From Saccharopolyspora hirsuta (GTDB lineage: Bacteria > Actinomycetota > Actinomycetes > Mycobacteriales > Pseudonocardiaceae): 64,000 nt of DNA. Where the stretch lies: the NCBI RefSeq assembly GCF_008630535.1, contig NZ_VWPH01000004.1, positions 248,001-312,000 on the forward strand. Direction: 5' to 3'. How positions within the stretch are numbered: the stretch's first letter is position 1; the number at the start of each line of letters is the position of its first letter. Shown here piece by piece: positions 1 to 7,692 of the stretch. The notes below the pieces were generated by a model that was not told the origin of the DNA, did no database searches, and saw only the letters and a list, made by a program, of their open reading frames with translations. The translations under genes were made by a program, and so were the position numbers.

Positions 1-786
1 ATCCGGCTGGTGCACGTGCCCACGACCGTGGTGGCGATGCTGGACTCGGTGCTCTCGCTCAAGCAGGCGGTGAACAGCTCCATCGGCAAGAACCTCGTCG
101 GCACCTTCTACCAGCCGGTCGAGGTGCTGGCCGACACGGCGTTCTTCCGGACGCTCAGCCGCCGCGAGATCAGGTCGGGCCTGTGCGAGGTGGTGAAGAA
201 CGCGCTCGCGATCCGGCCCAGCATGATCGACGTGCTGTCCGCGAACCTGCCGCTGGACGAGAACTACGACGACGACGTCATGCGCTGGATCATCCACGAG
301 AGCATCGCCGCCAAGGCGCAGGTCACCGAGAACGACATGCACGAGCGCCGACAGGGCCTGGTGCTGGAGTACGGCCACACCATCGGCCACGCCCTGGAGC
401 ACGCCTCCAAGGGCGAGGTCCCGCACGGCGCCGCGATCGGGCTCGGCATGCTCGCCGAGGCCGAGATCGCCCACCGGCTCGGGATGGCCGACCGGGGGCT
501 GGTCGAGCTGCACCGCGAACTCATCTCCAAGGTGGGCGTCGACCTGCGGTTCCCCGCCGACGTCAACCCAGACGACGTGCGGTTGCGCCTGCGGTACGAC
601 AACAAGCGCGGCTACCTCAACAGCGCGGGCGAGGGCTACGTCATGGTCCTGCTCAAGGCCCCGGGCGTTCCGCTGGAGTCCGAGGGCCTGCCGCTCACGG
701 TCGCCGACCGGTCCGTCGCGGACGCCGTGGTGGACGAGTTCGCGCACCCGGCCGCGGTCGCCGCTCGCCCGGCGGAATCCACTTAG
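1..786 (+). CDS. btrC: 2-deoxy-scyllo-inosose synthase (C-terminal part, cut by window edge)
   Basis: Sugar-phosphate cyclase of the dehydroquinate synthase superfamily. The family converts glucose 6-phosphate to 2-deoxy-scyllo-inosose, the first committed step to 2-deoxystreptamine. About 261 C-terminal residues are visible, against roughly 370 in BtrC; the NAD-binding N-terminus lies left of the window. Diagnostic features recalled from BtrC-type enzymes are present: HVPTT followed by SVLSLKQAVN, GKNLVG, the metal-ligand Glu in GLCEVVKN, the metal-ligand His in EYGHTIGHALE, a second His in VPHGAA, and the DNKRGY loop near the C-terminus. EEVS and genuine AroB enzymes differ at the KQAVN and NKRGY positions. 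A closely related cyclitol synthase cannot be fully excluded. The next gene, 15 nt downstream with its own GGAGG, is a 2-deoxystreptamine-type glycosyltransferase, which supports the call. Confidence 0.85.
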   Translation: MRLVHVPTTVVAMLDSVLSLKQAVNSSIGKNLVGTFYQPVEVLADTAFFRTLSRREIRSGLCEVVKNALAIRPSMIDVLSANLPLDENYDDDVMRWIIHESIAAKAQVTENDMHERRQGLVLEYGHTIGHALEHASKGEVPHGAAIGLGMLAEAEIAHRLGMADRGLVELHRELISKVGVDLRFPADVNPDDVRLRLRYDNKRGYLNSAGEGYVMVLLKAPGVPLESEGLPLTVADRSVADAVVDEFAHPAAVAARPAEST

Positions 787-801
787 GACGGAGGTGACGA
801 C

Positions 802-2079
802 GTGCGCGTGCTGCGGCTCACCCCGTTCTTCCACCACGACTGCGTGGACAGCTGGCCCGCCGAGTTCGACGCCGTCGGCGGGATGCAGGTGCAGATCCTG
901 CGGCTGTCCCGGCAGCTCGCGCGGCGCGGGGTCCAGCAGGAGGTGTTCACCCTCGGCTTCCCCGGGCTGCCCAGGACCCGCGAGGACTCCCCCGGGCTGG
1001 TCGTGCGGATCACCAGGGCACCGCTGCCCCGGTTGCGCTCCGAGCTGACCGGCCTGGTGGGGCTGAACCTCGCCTGGTTCCTGGCGGCGATGGCCGCCTG
1101 CGCGCGGTTGCGCCGCGCGCAGCGGCCGGACCTGATCCAGGTGCACGCCGACGGCCAGCTGTGGGCGCTGCTGGCCGGTCCGGTCGCGGCGGCGATCCTG
1201 CGCCGCCCCTACAGCCTCGTGCTGCACTGCTCCCGAATCGGCGTCTACAAGCCGATGTCGCGCTTCGACCACTACCAGCACCGGTTCGTCGCGGCCGTCG
1301 AGCGCTGGGCGCTGCGCAGGGCGGCCCGGGTCTGCACCCTCACCAAGCGCACCGCCGACACCGTCGCCGAAGCGCTGCGGCCCGCGGCGGTGGACATCGA
1401 CGTGGTACCGGACTCCGTCGACGCGGACGCCCCGGTCCGGACCGGCACCCCGGTGCGCGAGCGCCTGCGCGCGGCGGGGATCGGCGGAACCCCGAAGGTC
1501 GTGGGCTACGTCGGCCGGGTGGCGCACGAGAAGGGCTGGGACCACTTCGTCGAGGTGGCCCGCCGGCTTACCGCGCAGCGACCGGCGGAGTCCTTCGCGT
1601 TCCTCGTCGTCGGCGACGGCCCGCAGCGACCGCGGATGGCCGAGGCGGTGGCGAAGGCGGGCCTGTCCGACCGCTTCGCCTTCACCGGTTTCCTGCCCAA
1701 CGACCACATCCCGCTGGTGATGAGCGAGATCGACCTGCTCGTCATGCCGTCGGTGCACGAGGAGCTGGGCGGCAGCGCCATCGAGGCGATGATGCTCGGC
1801 ACCCCCGTGGTGGCCTACGGGGTCGGCGGGCTCCAAGAGACGGTGGGCAAGGTGATCCCGGAGCTGCTGGCGGCCCCGCAGGACGCCGGGGCGCTCACCG
1901 CCGCGGTCGGGGACGCCCTCGACCACCCCGAGCGGTACCGCGAACAGGTCCGGGCGGGGCGGGCCTGGCTGGCGGAGAGCTTCGGCGGCGACGTCGCCGG
2001 TGACCGCCTCCTCCGGCACTACCAGCGCATCCTGCTCGACCGCGGAACCAGCGCCGCAGCGGTCGGCACCGCCACCTGA
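802..2079 (+). CDS. GT4 glycosyltransferase of the KanF/BtrM (2-deoxystreptamine glycosyltransferase) type
   Basis: A 425-residue GT-B, family 4 retaining glycosyltransferase. The start ([14 protein letters not shown]), the [14 protein letters not shown] segment and GFPGLPR match what I recall of the kanamycin, neomycin and butirosin enzymes that attach the first hexosamine or glucose to 2-deoxystreptamine. The C-terminal half carries [21 protein letters not shown] and the EX7E donor-binding motif in [12 protein letters not shown]. The GTG start is set by GGAGG about 8 nt upstream. It follows the 2-deoxy-scyllo-inosose synthase directly, so an aminocyclitol acceptor is likely. The donor sugar cannot be read from sequence. 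There is no signal peptide, so it should be cytoplasmic. Confidence 0.85.
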   Translation: MRVLRLTPFFHHDCVDSWPAEFDAVGGMQVQILRLSRQLARRGVQQEVFTLGFPGLPRTREDSPGLVVRITRAPLPRLRSELTGLVGLNLAWFLAAMAACARLRRAQRPDLIQVHADGQLWALLAGPVAAAILRRPYSLVLHCSRIGVYKPMSRFDHYQHRFVAAVERWALRRAARVCTLTKRTADTVAEALRPAAVDIDVVPDSVDADAPVRTGTPVRERLRAAGIGGTPKVVGYVGRVAHEKGWDHFVEVARRLTAQRPAESFAFLVVGDGPQRPRMAEAVAKAGLSDRFAFTGFLPNDHIPLVMSEIDLLVMPSVHEELGGSAIEAMMLGTPVVAYGVGGLQETVGKVIPELLAAPQDAGALTAAVGDALDHPERYREQVRAGRAWLAESFGGDVAGDRLLRHYQRILLDRGTSAAAVGTAT

Positions 2080-2111
2080 ACCCACCCAACCGCAGCGGCC
2101 GAGGAGTTGCC

Positions 2112-2600
2112 GTGTCCCCATCGAAGAAGATATCAATACCGGAGGCCCTGGAATTGCGCGAGCAGTTCGCGCGGAGCGGAATCTCCCTGGGCATGTGCCA
2201 CGGTTGTTTCGACATTCTGCACAGCGGGCACATCCATCACCTGAGCCAGGCGGCGAAGCATTCCGACCGCCTCCTCGTCTCGGTGACCGCCGCCAAATCC
2301 ATCAACAAGGGACCGGGTCGGCCGATTTTCGACGACACCGCCCGGACCACGGTTCTCGCGGCGCTGGAAGTCGTCGATCTCGTCGTGCTCAACGAGGAGC
2401 TCACCGCAGTTCCGCTGATTCAGGCGCTCAAACCCGACCACTACTTCAAGGGCGCCGATTACGCGGACCTGCAGGACCCGCGGGTCGCGGCGGAGGTGGC
2501 CGCGGTCGAGGCCGCGGGCGGCACGTTCGTGCTGACCGACGGAGCCGTCTTCGACTCCTCGACCAGGGCCGCCGGACTGCTGTCGAGGACGAGGAGCTGA
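2112..2600 (+). CDS. HxGH nucleotidylyltransferase (RfaE/HldE C-terminal or CTP:alcohol-phosphate type)
   Basis: A 162-residue single-domain cytidylyltransferase-fold protein. GCFDILHSGH contains the HxGH nucleotide-binding signature, and the segment near residue 110 (KPDHYFKGADY) resembles the K-G-x-D-Y stretch of ADP-heptose synthase C-terminal domains. Enzymes of this family condense CTP or ATP with a sugar 1-phosphate or polyol phosphate. There is no kinase domain, unlike bifunctional HldE. The GTG start is preceded by GAGGAG. It sits between the aminocyclitol glycosyltransferase and a HAD phosphatase in one transcriptional unit, which suggests an activated sugar or alcohol donor is made here. 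An ADP-heptose-like branch, as known for hygromycin B-type aminoglycosides, is one possibility; this is inference. Confidence 0.75.
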   Translation: MSPSKKISIPEALELREQFARSGISLGMCHGCFDILHSGHIHHLSQAAKHSDRLLVSVTAAKSINKGPGRPIFDDTARTTVLAALEVVDLVVLNEELTAVPLIQALKPDHYFKGADYADLQDPRVAAEVAAVEAAGGTFVLTDGAVFDSSTRAAGLLSRTRS

Positions 2601-2603
2601 CCG

Positions 2604-3296
2604 ATGAGGCGTCCCGCTCTGGTGGTCCTCGACATCGACGGCACGCTCCTGGACACCCCGCACCTGCCCGCCTGGCGCACCGGGCTGGAGCGCGTGCTGC
2701 GGTCGGCCGGGGTGGACCGGAGCTGCCCGATCACCGTCGAGCAGTACCACCGCCACATCGCCGGTCGGCCCCGGGACGTGGGCGCCCGGGCCGCGCTGGA
2801 GATCGCGGGGGTGGCGCCGTCGGAACCGCTGGTCGACCAGCTCGCGGCGGTCAAGCAGGAGGTCTTCCTCGGGCAGGCGGAGGAGACCGTGCTGTTCCCC
2901 GACGCCGCGGACTTCCTCGACGCCGCCGCGGCCGCGCAGCTGCCGGTGGCGTTCTGCACGGCCTCCCGCAACGCGGGCGAACTGCTGGCCAAGCGCCTGA
3001 TGGACCTCGACGGCGGGGACTGGCTGTTCGAGCGGCTGCACCGCAGCCTGGGGCCCTCCGGCCACTACGGGACCGTGCCCAGGGCGGCGGCCCTGGCGCA
3101 GGTGGCGGCCACCTGGCGGGTGCCGCCCGCCGACTGCGCGCTGGTGGACGACGCCTGGTCCGGGGTGGTCGCGGGCCGGGAGGTCGGCATGCGGTCGATC
3201 CTGCTCGACCGGCTCGGCCTGCACCCCGCGACCACCGACTTCCCGGTGGTCAGCACGCTGGCCGAGGTGCCCGCCGGAGTGCGCTCGACCCGCTGA
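2604..3296 (+). CDS. HAD-superfamily phosphatase
   Basis: A 230-residue haloacid dehalogenase-like hydrolase. Motif I is the N-terminal DIDGTLLD with both aspartates. A helical cap follows (about residues 20-95), motif II lies near residue 115 (AFCTAS), and motif IV is VDDAWSG near residue 178. The arrangement is that of beta-phosphoglucomutase/CbbY phosphatases, not the capless GmhB type. It starts 3 nt after the nucleotidylyltransferase stop, with GAGGAG overlapping that stop, so the two are almost certainly co-translated. A sugar- or cyclitol-phosphate substrate is plausible but unproven. A strong hairpin follows immediately. Confidence 0.75.
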   Translation: MRRPALVVLDIDGTLLDTPHLPAWRTGLERVLRSAGVDRSCPITVEQYHRHIAGRPRDVGARAALEIAGVAPSEPLVDQLAAVKQEVFLGQAEETVLFPDAADFLDAAAAAQLPVAFCTASRNAGELLAKRLMDLDGGDWLFERLHRSLGPSGHYGTVPRAAALAQVAATWRVPPADCALVDDAWSGVVAGREVGMRSILLDRLGLHPATTDFPVVSTLAEVPAGVRSTR

Positions 3297-3300
3297 ACGG

Positions 3301-3338
3301 CCCCGGCCGGGCCCGGAACCTCCCGGGCCCGGCCGGGG
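3301..3338. terminator. Bidirectional terminator hairpin
   Basis: A perfect 16-bp GC-only stem (3301-3316 with 3323-3338) with a 6-nt loop fills the gap between the convergent HAD phosphatase and methyltransferase genes. No U-tract is present, as is common in actinomycetes. Confidence 0.8.
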
Positions 3339-3340
3339 CA

Positions 3341-4132
3341 TCACCCGTCGGGCCAGGTGAGCTGCTCGACCAGGGCGGGGAGCCGCCGGGCGTCGGCGGT
3401 GGTCATCACCCGCGCGAAGTCGTCCCCGTCGCCGTCCACCACCCGCTCCCCCGGCAGCAGCTCCGCCAGCCGCGGGTCGAGCGGGATCTCCAGGTAGAGC
3501 CGACCGGTCTCGGTCAACCGGTCGCCGACCTCGGCGAAGAAGCGCCGGTAGAGCCCCAGCGGCTGCGCTGTCCGGTCGTAGAGCGCCACCGAGGGCTCCC
3601 AGTCCCCTTCCGGGACCGGGGTGCGCGGGTCCTGCCGGGGCAGGTTCGCGTAGATCACGTCGAACCGGCCGTCCAGGCCGTCGAAGAGGTCGCTGATCAC
3701 CAGGTCCACCCGGGCGCCGTGCCGCTCGGCGTTCTCCCCGGCCAGCTCCAGGGCGCGCGGATCGACGTCGGTGCCGATGAACTCGCCGGTCAGCTCCTTG
3801 GCCAGGGTGCAGATCGCGGCTCCCGCGCCGCACCCGATGTCCACAGCGCGCACCGGTCGGCCCGCGAAGTCGCGCAGGATCCGCTCGACGAGCGGCTCGC
3901 TGTAGCGGCGGACGGCCAGCGCCCTCGAGTCGCTGCGGAACGCTCTGCCCAGGTAGTTGACCTCGCCGAGCACGTAGCCCAGCGGGATGCCGGACTGGTA
4001 GTCGGTGAGCATGGCCGCGGCCCTGCGCACCCAGCCCTCGGCCGCCGGCCACCCGTCCACCGCGTCCGGGCTCACCCCGGCCGCGACGGCGATGACGTCC
4101 CGCAGCCGCGATTCGTCGATCCTCGCCACCAT
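3341..4132 (-). CDS. Class I SAM-dependent methyltransferase (HemK/PrmC-like fold)
   Basis: A 263-residue protein with a Rossmann methyltransferase core. Motif I is DIGCGAGAA (around residue 100), the acidic SAM-ribose contact is GTDVDP, and a NLPRQDP segment sits where HemK/PrmC and N6-adenine enzymes carry NPPY. The N-terminal 80 residues are helical, as in PrmC. The departure from NPPY suggests a small-molecule or atypical N- or O-methylation substrate. Its start overlaps the stop of the upstream PseG-like gene by one base (TGATG), so translation is coupled. Methylation of an aminocyclitol or amino sugar is a reasonable inference from its position; no acceptor can be read from the sequence. 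Confidence 0.7.
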   Translation of the reverse strand: MVARIDESRLRDVIAVAAGVSPDAVDGWPAAEGWVRRAAAMLTDYQSGIPLGYVLGEVNYLGRAFRSDSRALAVRRYSEPLVERILRDFAGRPVRAVDIGCGAGAAICTLAKELTGEFIGTDVDPRALELAGENAERHGARVDLVISDLFDGLDGRFDVIYANLPRQDPRTPVPEGDWEPSVALYDRTAQPLGLYRRFFAEVGDRLTETGRLYLEIPLDPRLAELLPGERVVDGDGDDFARVMTTADARRLPALVEQLTWPDG

Positions 4133-5196
4133 CACCCTCCTGCCGTACGCGTTCGCCGGTCGACGGGGACCAGCAGGGATTCCAGCGCGTCGACGGCCCG
4201 GCTCCGGCCGTGCCCGTCGACCAGCCGCCACGCGGTCTGCGCCAGCTCGGAGCGGCGCTCCGGGTTCTCCAGCAGCTCCCGGACGCTCGCGCCCGCAGCC
4301 CCGGGGTCGCCGAGCACGTCGGTGAGCGAACCGAGGCCGTGCACGCAGCCCGCGGCGACGGCGTGCTCGTAGACGGGCAGCTGGTTGTCCACCACCCAGA
4401 GCGCGGCCACCGCCGCGCCGACGCAGCAGAGCTCGCCGAGGGTGGTGCCCGCCGCGCTGACCACCAGGTCCGCCTCCGCCATCAGGCGCGGCAGGTCCGG
4501 GGTGGGCGGGACGACCTCCACCGCTTGGTCGGGGCCGACGTCGAACTCTTCCGCGCGCACACCTCTGCCGATCACCGAGAGCCGGATCGACGGGCAGGAG
4601 GCCAGCACGATCCGGGCGAGGTCGCCGGTCACGTCGAGGGCGTCGGTGCCGCCGAGGACCAGCAGCACGCGCGGCGGTTCGCCGAGCTCCCGGGCGCGGG
4701 GCGGGAGCGCCGGGCGCGCGGCCCGGATCCGGTCCCGCAGCAGGACGTAGTCGGGTCCGCGCAGGACGACCGCACCTCCCGGCGGGAGCGGATCGCGGTG
4801 CGCGCCGAAGGTCTGGTCGACCAGGACGTCGGCGGGCAGCGGGCCGGAGTACCGGTCGTAGCTGGCCAGCACCGGCACCACCTCCCGCGCCGCGCGGTAG
4901 AGGTCGGGCTCCAGGTGGTAGGAGTCGATCACCGCCGCTGCCGCGCCCAGCCAGGTGAGCTGGTCGGCGAACGCCTCCGGCCCGGACGGCGGGGCGTGCA
5001 CCGCGAGCTCGCGCTCCCGCAGTTCCGCCCGCAGCCAGTCGACGTCGCCGAGATCGGCGACGAACACCGCCTCGGCACCGCGCGCGGCCACCTCCTCGGC
5101 CAGCGAGAGGCAGCGCACGACGTGCCCCGCTCCGCCCCCGGTGGAGGCATCGGCGCGAAACACCACCACCCGGTGGCGCAGATCGGTCAAGGACAT
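4132..5196 (-). CDS. PseG/SpsG-like nucleotide-sugar hydrolase or GT28-type glycosyltransferase
   Basis: A 354-residue GT-B protein. The N-terminal FRADASTGGGAGHVVRCLSL matches the phosphate-binding segment of PseG (UDP-2,4-diacetamido-trideoxy-altrose hydrolase) and SpsG. LVLGGTDALDVT and the C-terminal SAAGTTLGELCC...DNQ are the corresponding donor-binding motifs. PseG-type enzymes hydrolyse nucleotide sugars; close relatives transfer sugars. The ATG at 5196 was chosen as the first Met before the conserved start; the purine-rich stretch upstream (GGGGAAG) is unusually close, so a nearby alternative start is possible. No other pseudaminic acid genes are visible, so a secondary-metabolite sugar role is more likely than a surface glycan role, though this is inference. 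Confidence 0.65.
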   Translation of the reverse strand: MSLTDLRHRVVVFRADASTGGGAGHVVRCLSLAEEVAARGAEAVFVADLGDVDWLRAELRERELAVHAPPSGPEAFADQLTWLGAAAAVIDSYHLEPDLYRAAREVVPVLASYDRYSGPLPADVLVDQTFGAHRDPLPPGGAVVLRGPDYVLLRDRIRAARPALPPRARELGEPPRVLLVLGGTDALDVTGDLARIVLASCPSIRLSVIGRGVRAEEFDVGPDQAVEVVPPTPDLPRLMAEADLVVSAAGTTLGELCCVGAAVAALWVVDNQLPVYEHAVAAGCVHGLGSLTDVLGDPGAAGASVRELLENPERRSELAQTAWRLVDGHGRSRAVDALESLLVPVDRRTRTAGG

Positions 5197-5454
5197 CTTC
5201 CCCGCATCTTTCAGCCGGTACACGTGAATCGGGCCATTTCCGCCCGGATGTCGAATCCGGCCCGATGGTATTCGAACGGGACCCGCGATCAATGGCGCGG
5301 GAAAATGAAACCGGGGAGAATTTTCCCACAACCGGCTTCCGATCCCGATACCCCCGGTTGGACTATTTTGCGCCCGCGGTGCGGGCTTTAGGCTCCTCCC
5401 GGACGCGAAAGAATTGCTCCCGGTCGAAGTGGTGCACGGGAAGGAACAGCGGAA
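5197..5454. promoter_or_regulatory. Divergent promoter region between the PseG-like and toroid genes
   Basis: A 258-bp non-coding stretch, locally richer in A+T than its surroundings (runs such as GGAAAATGAAA and GGAGAATTTTCCC), between two divergent operons. It must hold both promoters. GAATTTTC is a partial inverted repeat. I cannot assign -10 or -35 boxes with confidence. Confidence 0.5.
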
Positions 5455-6456
5455 TTGAACCTGAAGAGCGCGAGCGCGCGTGCCGCGGACTGGCTGGTCG
5501 CACATCAGCGGGCCGACGGCGCACTACCGAGCCGCACACCGGTCGTCGAATCCTGCTACAAGGGGATGTGGTCGCTGCACGTCGCGGGCCACACGCAGGC
5601 AGCCATGCGCGTGGCGGACTACGTCGGCTCGCTGCTCCAGGCCGACGGTGACATCCCGCAGCCCCGCGAGGAGCGGTTCTTCCTCGACGTCCACTACCTC
5701 TACGCCAACGGCTACCTGACCATCGGCGCGCACATCCTCGGCCGCTTCGACCTGTCCGCGAAGCTGATGTCCTTCGTGGAGACCATGCAGAACCCGGTCA
5801 CCGGCGGGTTCCGGTCGCACGGCCCTGGCGTCCCCGGCGACGGCCGCTGCGACTCGGTCTCGACCAGCATCAGCGGGCTGGCGGCGCTGTACACGGGGCG
5901 GCTCGCGGTCGCGAAGTCCGCCGCGGAGTTCGTGCACGCGCTGTGGAAGAACCAGCCCGACCCGGACACCGCGTTCCACGCCGTGACCGACTCCGAGGGG
6001 CGGGTGCTCACCAGCGAGGACGCCGTTGCCGTCGCGGTGCGGAAGGCGGAGGGCGACTGGTACTTCATCGGCCTGCCCTGCCTGTTCCTCACCGCGCTGC
6101 ACGAGGCGACCGGCGAGCAGAAGCACCTCGACCTCGCCGTCGAGCTGATGGACTACATGGACCAGCGCTGCAACGAGGACGCCTTCCTCGACTCCTCCTG
6201 CGGCAAGGCCGGGGTGGCCGCCGCGATGCTCCACCGCCTCACCGGCACGCCCCGGTACCGCGAGATCGCCGAGCAGATCGGCGAACTGCTGGCCTCGCGG
6301 CAGTCGGCGCACGGCTACTGGGCGGAGGAGGAGACCGCCGACGTGTCCGAACTGGACTGGTCCGATCTGGACATGACGGCCGAGTACGTGCTGTGGCTGG
6401 ACCTGATCGGCCGCAACCTGGCGGGCGCGGTGCGGCCCGGAGCGGGTGCTCGATGA
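5455..6456 (+). CDS. Alpha/alpha-toroid protein of unknown function
   Basis: A 333-residue soluble protein that looks like a terpene-cyclase/prenyltransferase-beta or six-hairpin-glycosidase type toroid. Repeated helix pairs end in Q-x-x-G-x-aromatic turns: VAHQRADGALP near residue 17, MQNPVTGGFRS near residue 118, and SRQSAHGYWAEE near residue 280. There is no DxDD cyclase motif and no transmembrane segment. The TTG start is the first in frame, with GGAAGGA about 10 nt upstream; other starts are possible. It overlaps the next gene by ATGA and heads an operon with the pentapeptide-repeat protein, epimerase and GH65 enzyme, so a role in sugar or aminocyclitol handling is likely. The reaction is unknown. 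Confidence 0.55.
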   Translation: MNLKSASARAADWLVAHQRADGALPSRTPVVESCYKGMWSLHVAGHTQAAMRVADYVGSLLQADGDIPQPREERFFLDVHYLYANGYLTIGAHILGRFDLSAKLMSFVETMQNPVTGGFRSHGPGVPGDGRCDSVSTSISGLAALYTGRLAVAKSAAEFVHALWKNQPDPDTAFHAVTDSEGRVLTSEDAVAVAVRKAEGDWYFIGLPCLFLTALHEATGEQKHLDLAVELMDYMDQRCNEDAFLDSSCGKAGVAAAMLHRLTGTPRYREIAEQIGELLASRQSAHGYWAEEETADVSELDWSDLDMTAEYVLWLDLIGRNLAGAVRPGAGAR

Positions 6457-7676
6457 CCGCTCGCACCGGCAGCTGGGGCTGGGCCGGGGAGCTCGACGGG
6501 CGGCCGACCGACGAGGTCGTCGAGGCGGTCGCCGCCCGCGAACCCGCCTCCGCCGCAGCGCTGCTCACCGACGAGCTCCCGCCGGGCGGCTTGCTGATCG
6601 TCACCGCGCACCGCAGCAGGGCGCGGCCGGACGAGGACCTTCCGGCGCAGCTGGCCGAGGCGGGCCTGACCGCCGAGGTCGTCCCCCTCGCGGGCCGGGA
6701 GCTCGACGAGGAGCAGCTCGCCGAGCTCCAGCCGGAGGTCCTGGTGCTGGACGCCCCGGACCTGGCGGGGTTCGCGGGGCGTCGGCTGGACGGCGTGATG
6801 CTGCGGAACCTGCTGGAGCGGCTGCGAGCCCGGCTGCCGCGCACGCGGTTGGCGATCTACGTCAGCGACGCCTGCTTCGCCGTCCACCACGCGCTCCCCG
6901 GCACGCTCCGCCTCACCCTGCCCCAGCAGGTCGACGAGGACGCTTCCACCGGGCCGTTGGCCGATTTCGCAGGCAAGGCGGTCGCCGCTGCGAGCACCGG
7001 CGACCGGGCGCAGGTGGTCGAGGCGCTGAGCGAGTTGGCCCGCCAGCCGTCCTTCGACCCGCTCAGCCCACCCCGGCCGCTGGTGGACACAGCCACCGAG
7101 AACCTCGTCTTCTTCCAAGAGATCCTGGGCGATCTGCTGCGGCTGCACTGGCCCCTAGCTCCTCACCGCTGGCCGACGCCCGATACGTCCGACAGCGCTC
7201 CGCGCACGACGGCGGTGCTGTACCGCCTGCTCTCCGCTGCGGAACCGGTCGGTCCGCGGAACAACCTCCGCCATGCCGACGTGGGGCGGTGGTTGTGCGC
7301 GCTGCGGGCGGAAAGCTACGAACTGCTGGGTTCCGTCACCGCGAGCCTGCGCGGCGAGGACCTCTCGGGCGCCAACCTGTCCTACGCGCCGTCGCTGGAG
7401 CACTGCGACCTCAGCGGGGCCGACCTCACCGACGTCGACGGCTACCGGGTCAACGTCGGGGACGGGGTGCTCGACCGCGCGGTCCTGGTCCGGTCCTGCT
7501 TCGCCCGCGGTCACCTCAAGCGGACCTCGCTGCGGGAGGCCGATCTGAGCCACGCCGACCTCGAGTACGCCTCCCTGCAGCAAGCCGACCTCACCGATGC
7601 CGTGCTCGACGGGGCCGACCTGCACCGGGCGCTGGTCGACCAGGCCACCGGGCTGCGCGTCCCGGTGCGCGGCTGA
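6453..7676 (+). CDS. Pentapeptide-repeat protein with an unrecognised N-terminal domain
   Basis: A 407-residue protein. Residues about 300-395 form a right-handed quadrilateral beta-helix of A(D/N)LxxA-type repeats, for example EDLSGANLS, CDLSGADLT, ADLSHADLE and ADLTDAVLDGADL. The N-terminal 250 residues form an alpha/beta domain (GGLLIVTAHRS, VLVLDAPDL, LAIYVSDACFAVHH) that I do not recognise. The His and later D-A-C invite comparison with caspase/CHAT folds, but the match is too weak to claim. Pentapeptide-repeat proteins such as MfpA or AlbG protect DNA gyrase, so self-protection is one option and a scaffold is another. It is coupled to the toroid gene by ATGA and lies 16 nt before the epimerase. 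Confidence 0.65.
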   Translation: MTARTGSWGWAGELDGRPTDEVVEAVAAREPASAAALLTDELPPGGLLIVTAHRSRARPDEDLPAQLAEAGLTAEVVPLAGRELDEEQLAELQPEVLVLDAPDLAGFAGRRLDGVMLRNLLERLRARLPRTRLAIYVSDACFAVHHALPGTLRLTLPQQVDEDASTGPLADFAGKAVAAASTGDRAQVVEALSELARQPSFDPLSPPRPLVDTATENLVFFQEILGDLLRLHWPLAPHRWPTPDTSDSAPRTTAVLYRLLSAAEPVGPRNNLRHADVGRWLCALRAESYELLGSVTASLRGEDLSGANLSYAPSLEHCDLSGADLTDVDGYRVNVGDGVLDRAVLVRSCFARGHLKRTSLREADLSHADLEYASLQQADLTDAVLDGADLHRALVDQATGLRVPVRG

Positions 7677-7692
7677 CCCGCGGAGGAGCGAC

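Noticed and set aside
1-786. Reading the first gene as AroB or as 2-epi-5-epi-valiolone synthase
   Set aside because: The SLKQAVN, EYGHTIGHALE and NKRGY segments fit 2-deoxy-scyllo-inosose synthase better, and a KanF-type glycosyltransferase follows.
2604-3296. FkbH-like glyceryl-ACP enzyme or GmhB heptose-bisphosphatase
   Set aside because: The protein has only a HAD domain with a helical cap after motif I. FkbH needs a longer protein, and GmhB lacks that cap.
2133-4052. A 639-codon minus-strand frame across the nucleotidylyltransferase and HAD genes
   Set aside because: Low-complexity Arg/Gly/Ala shadow. The plus-strand genes have ribosome-binding sites and clear family motifs.
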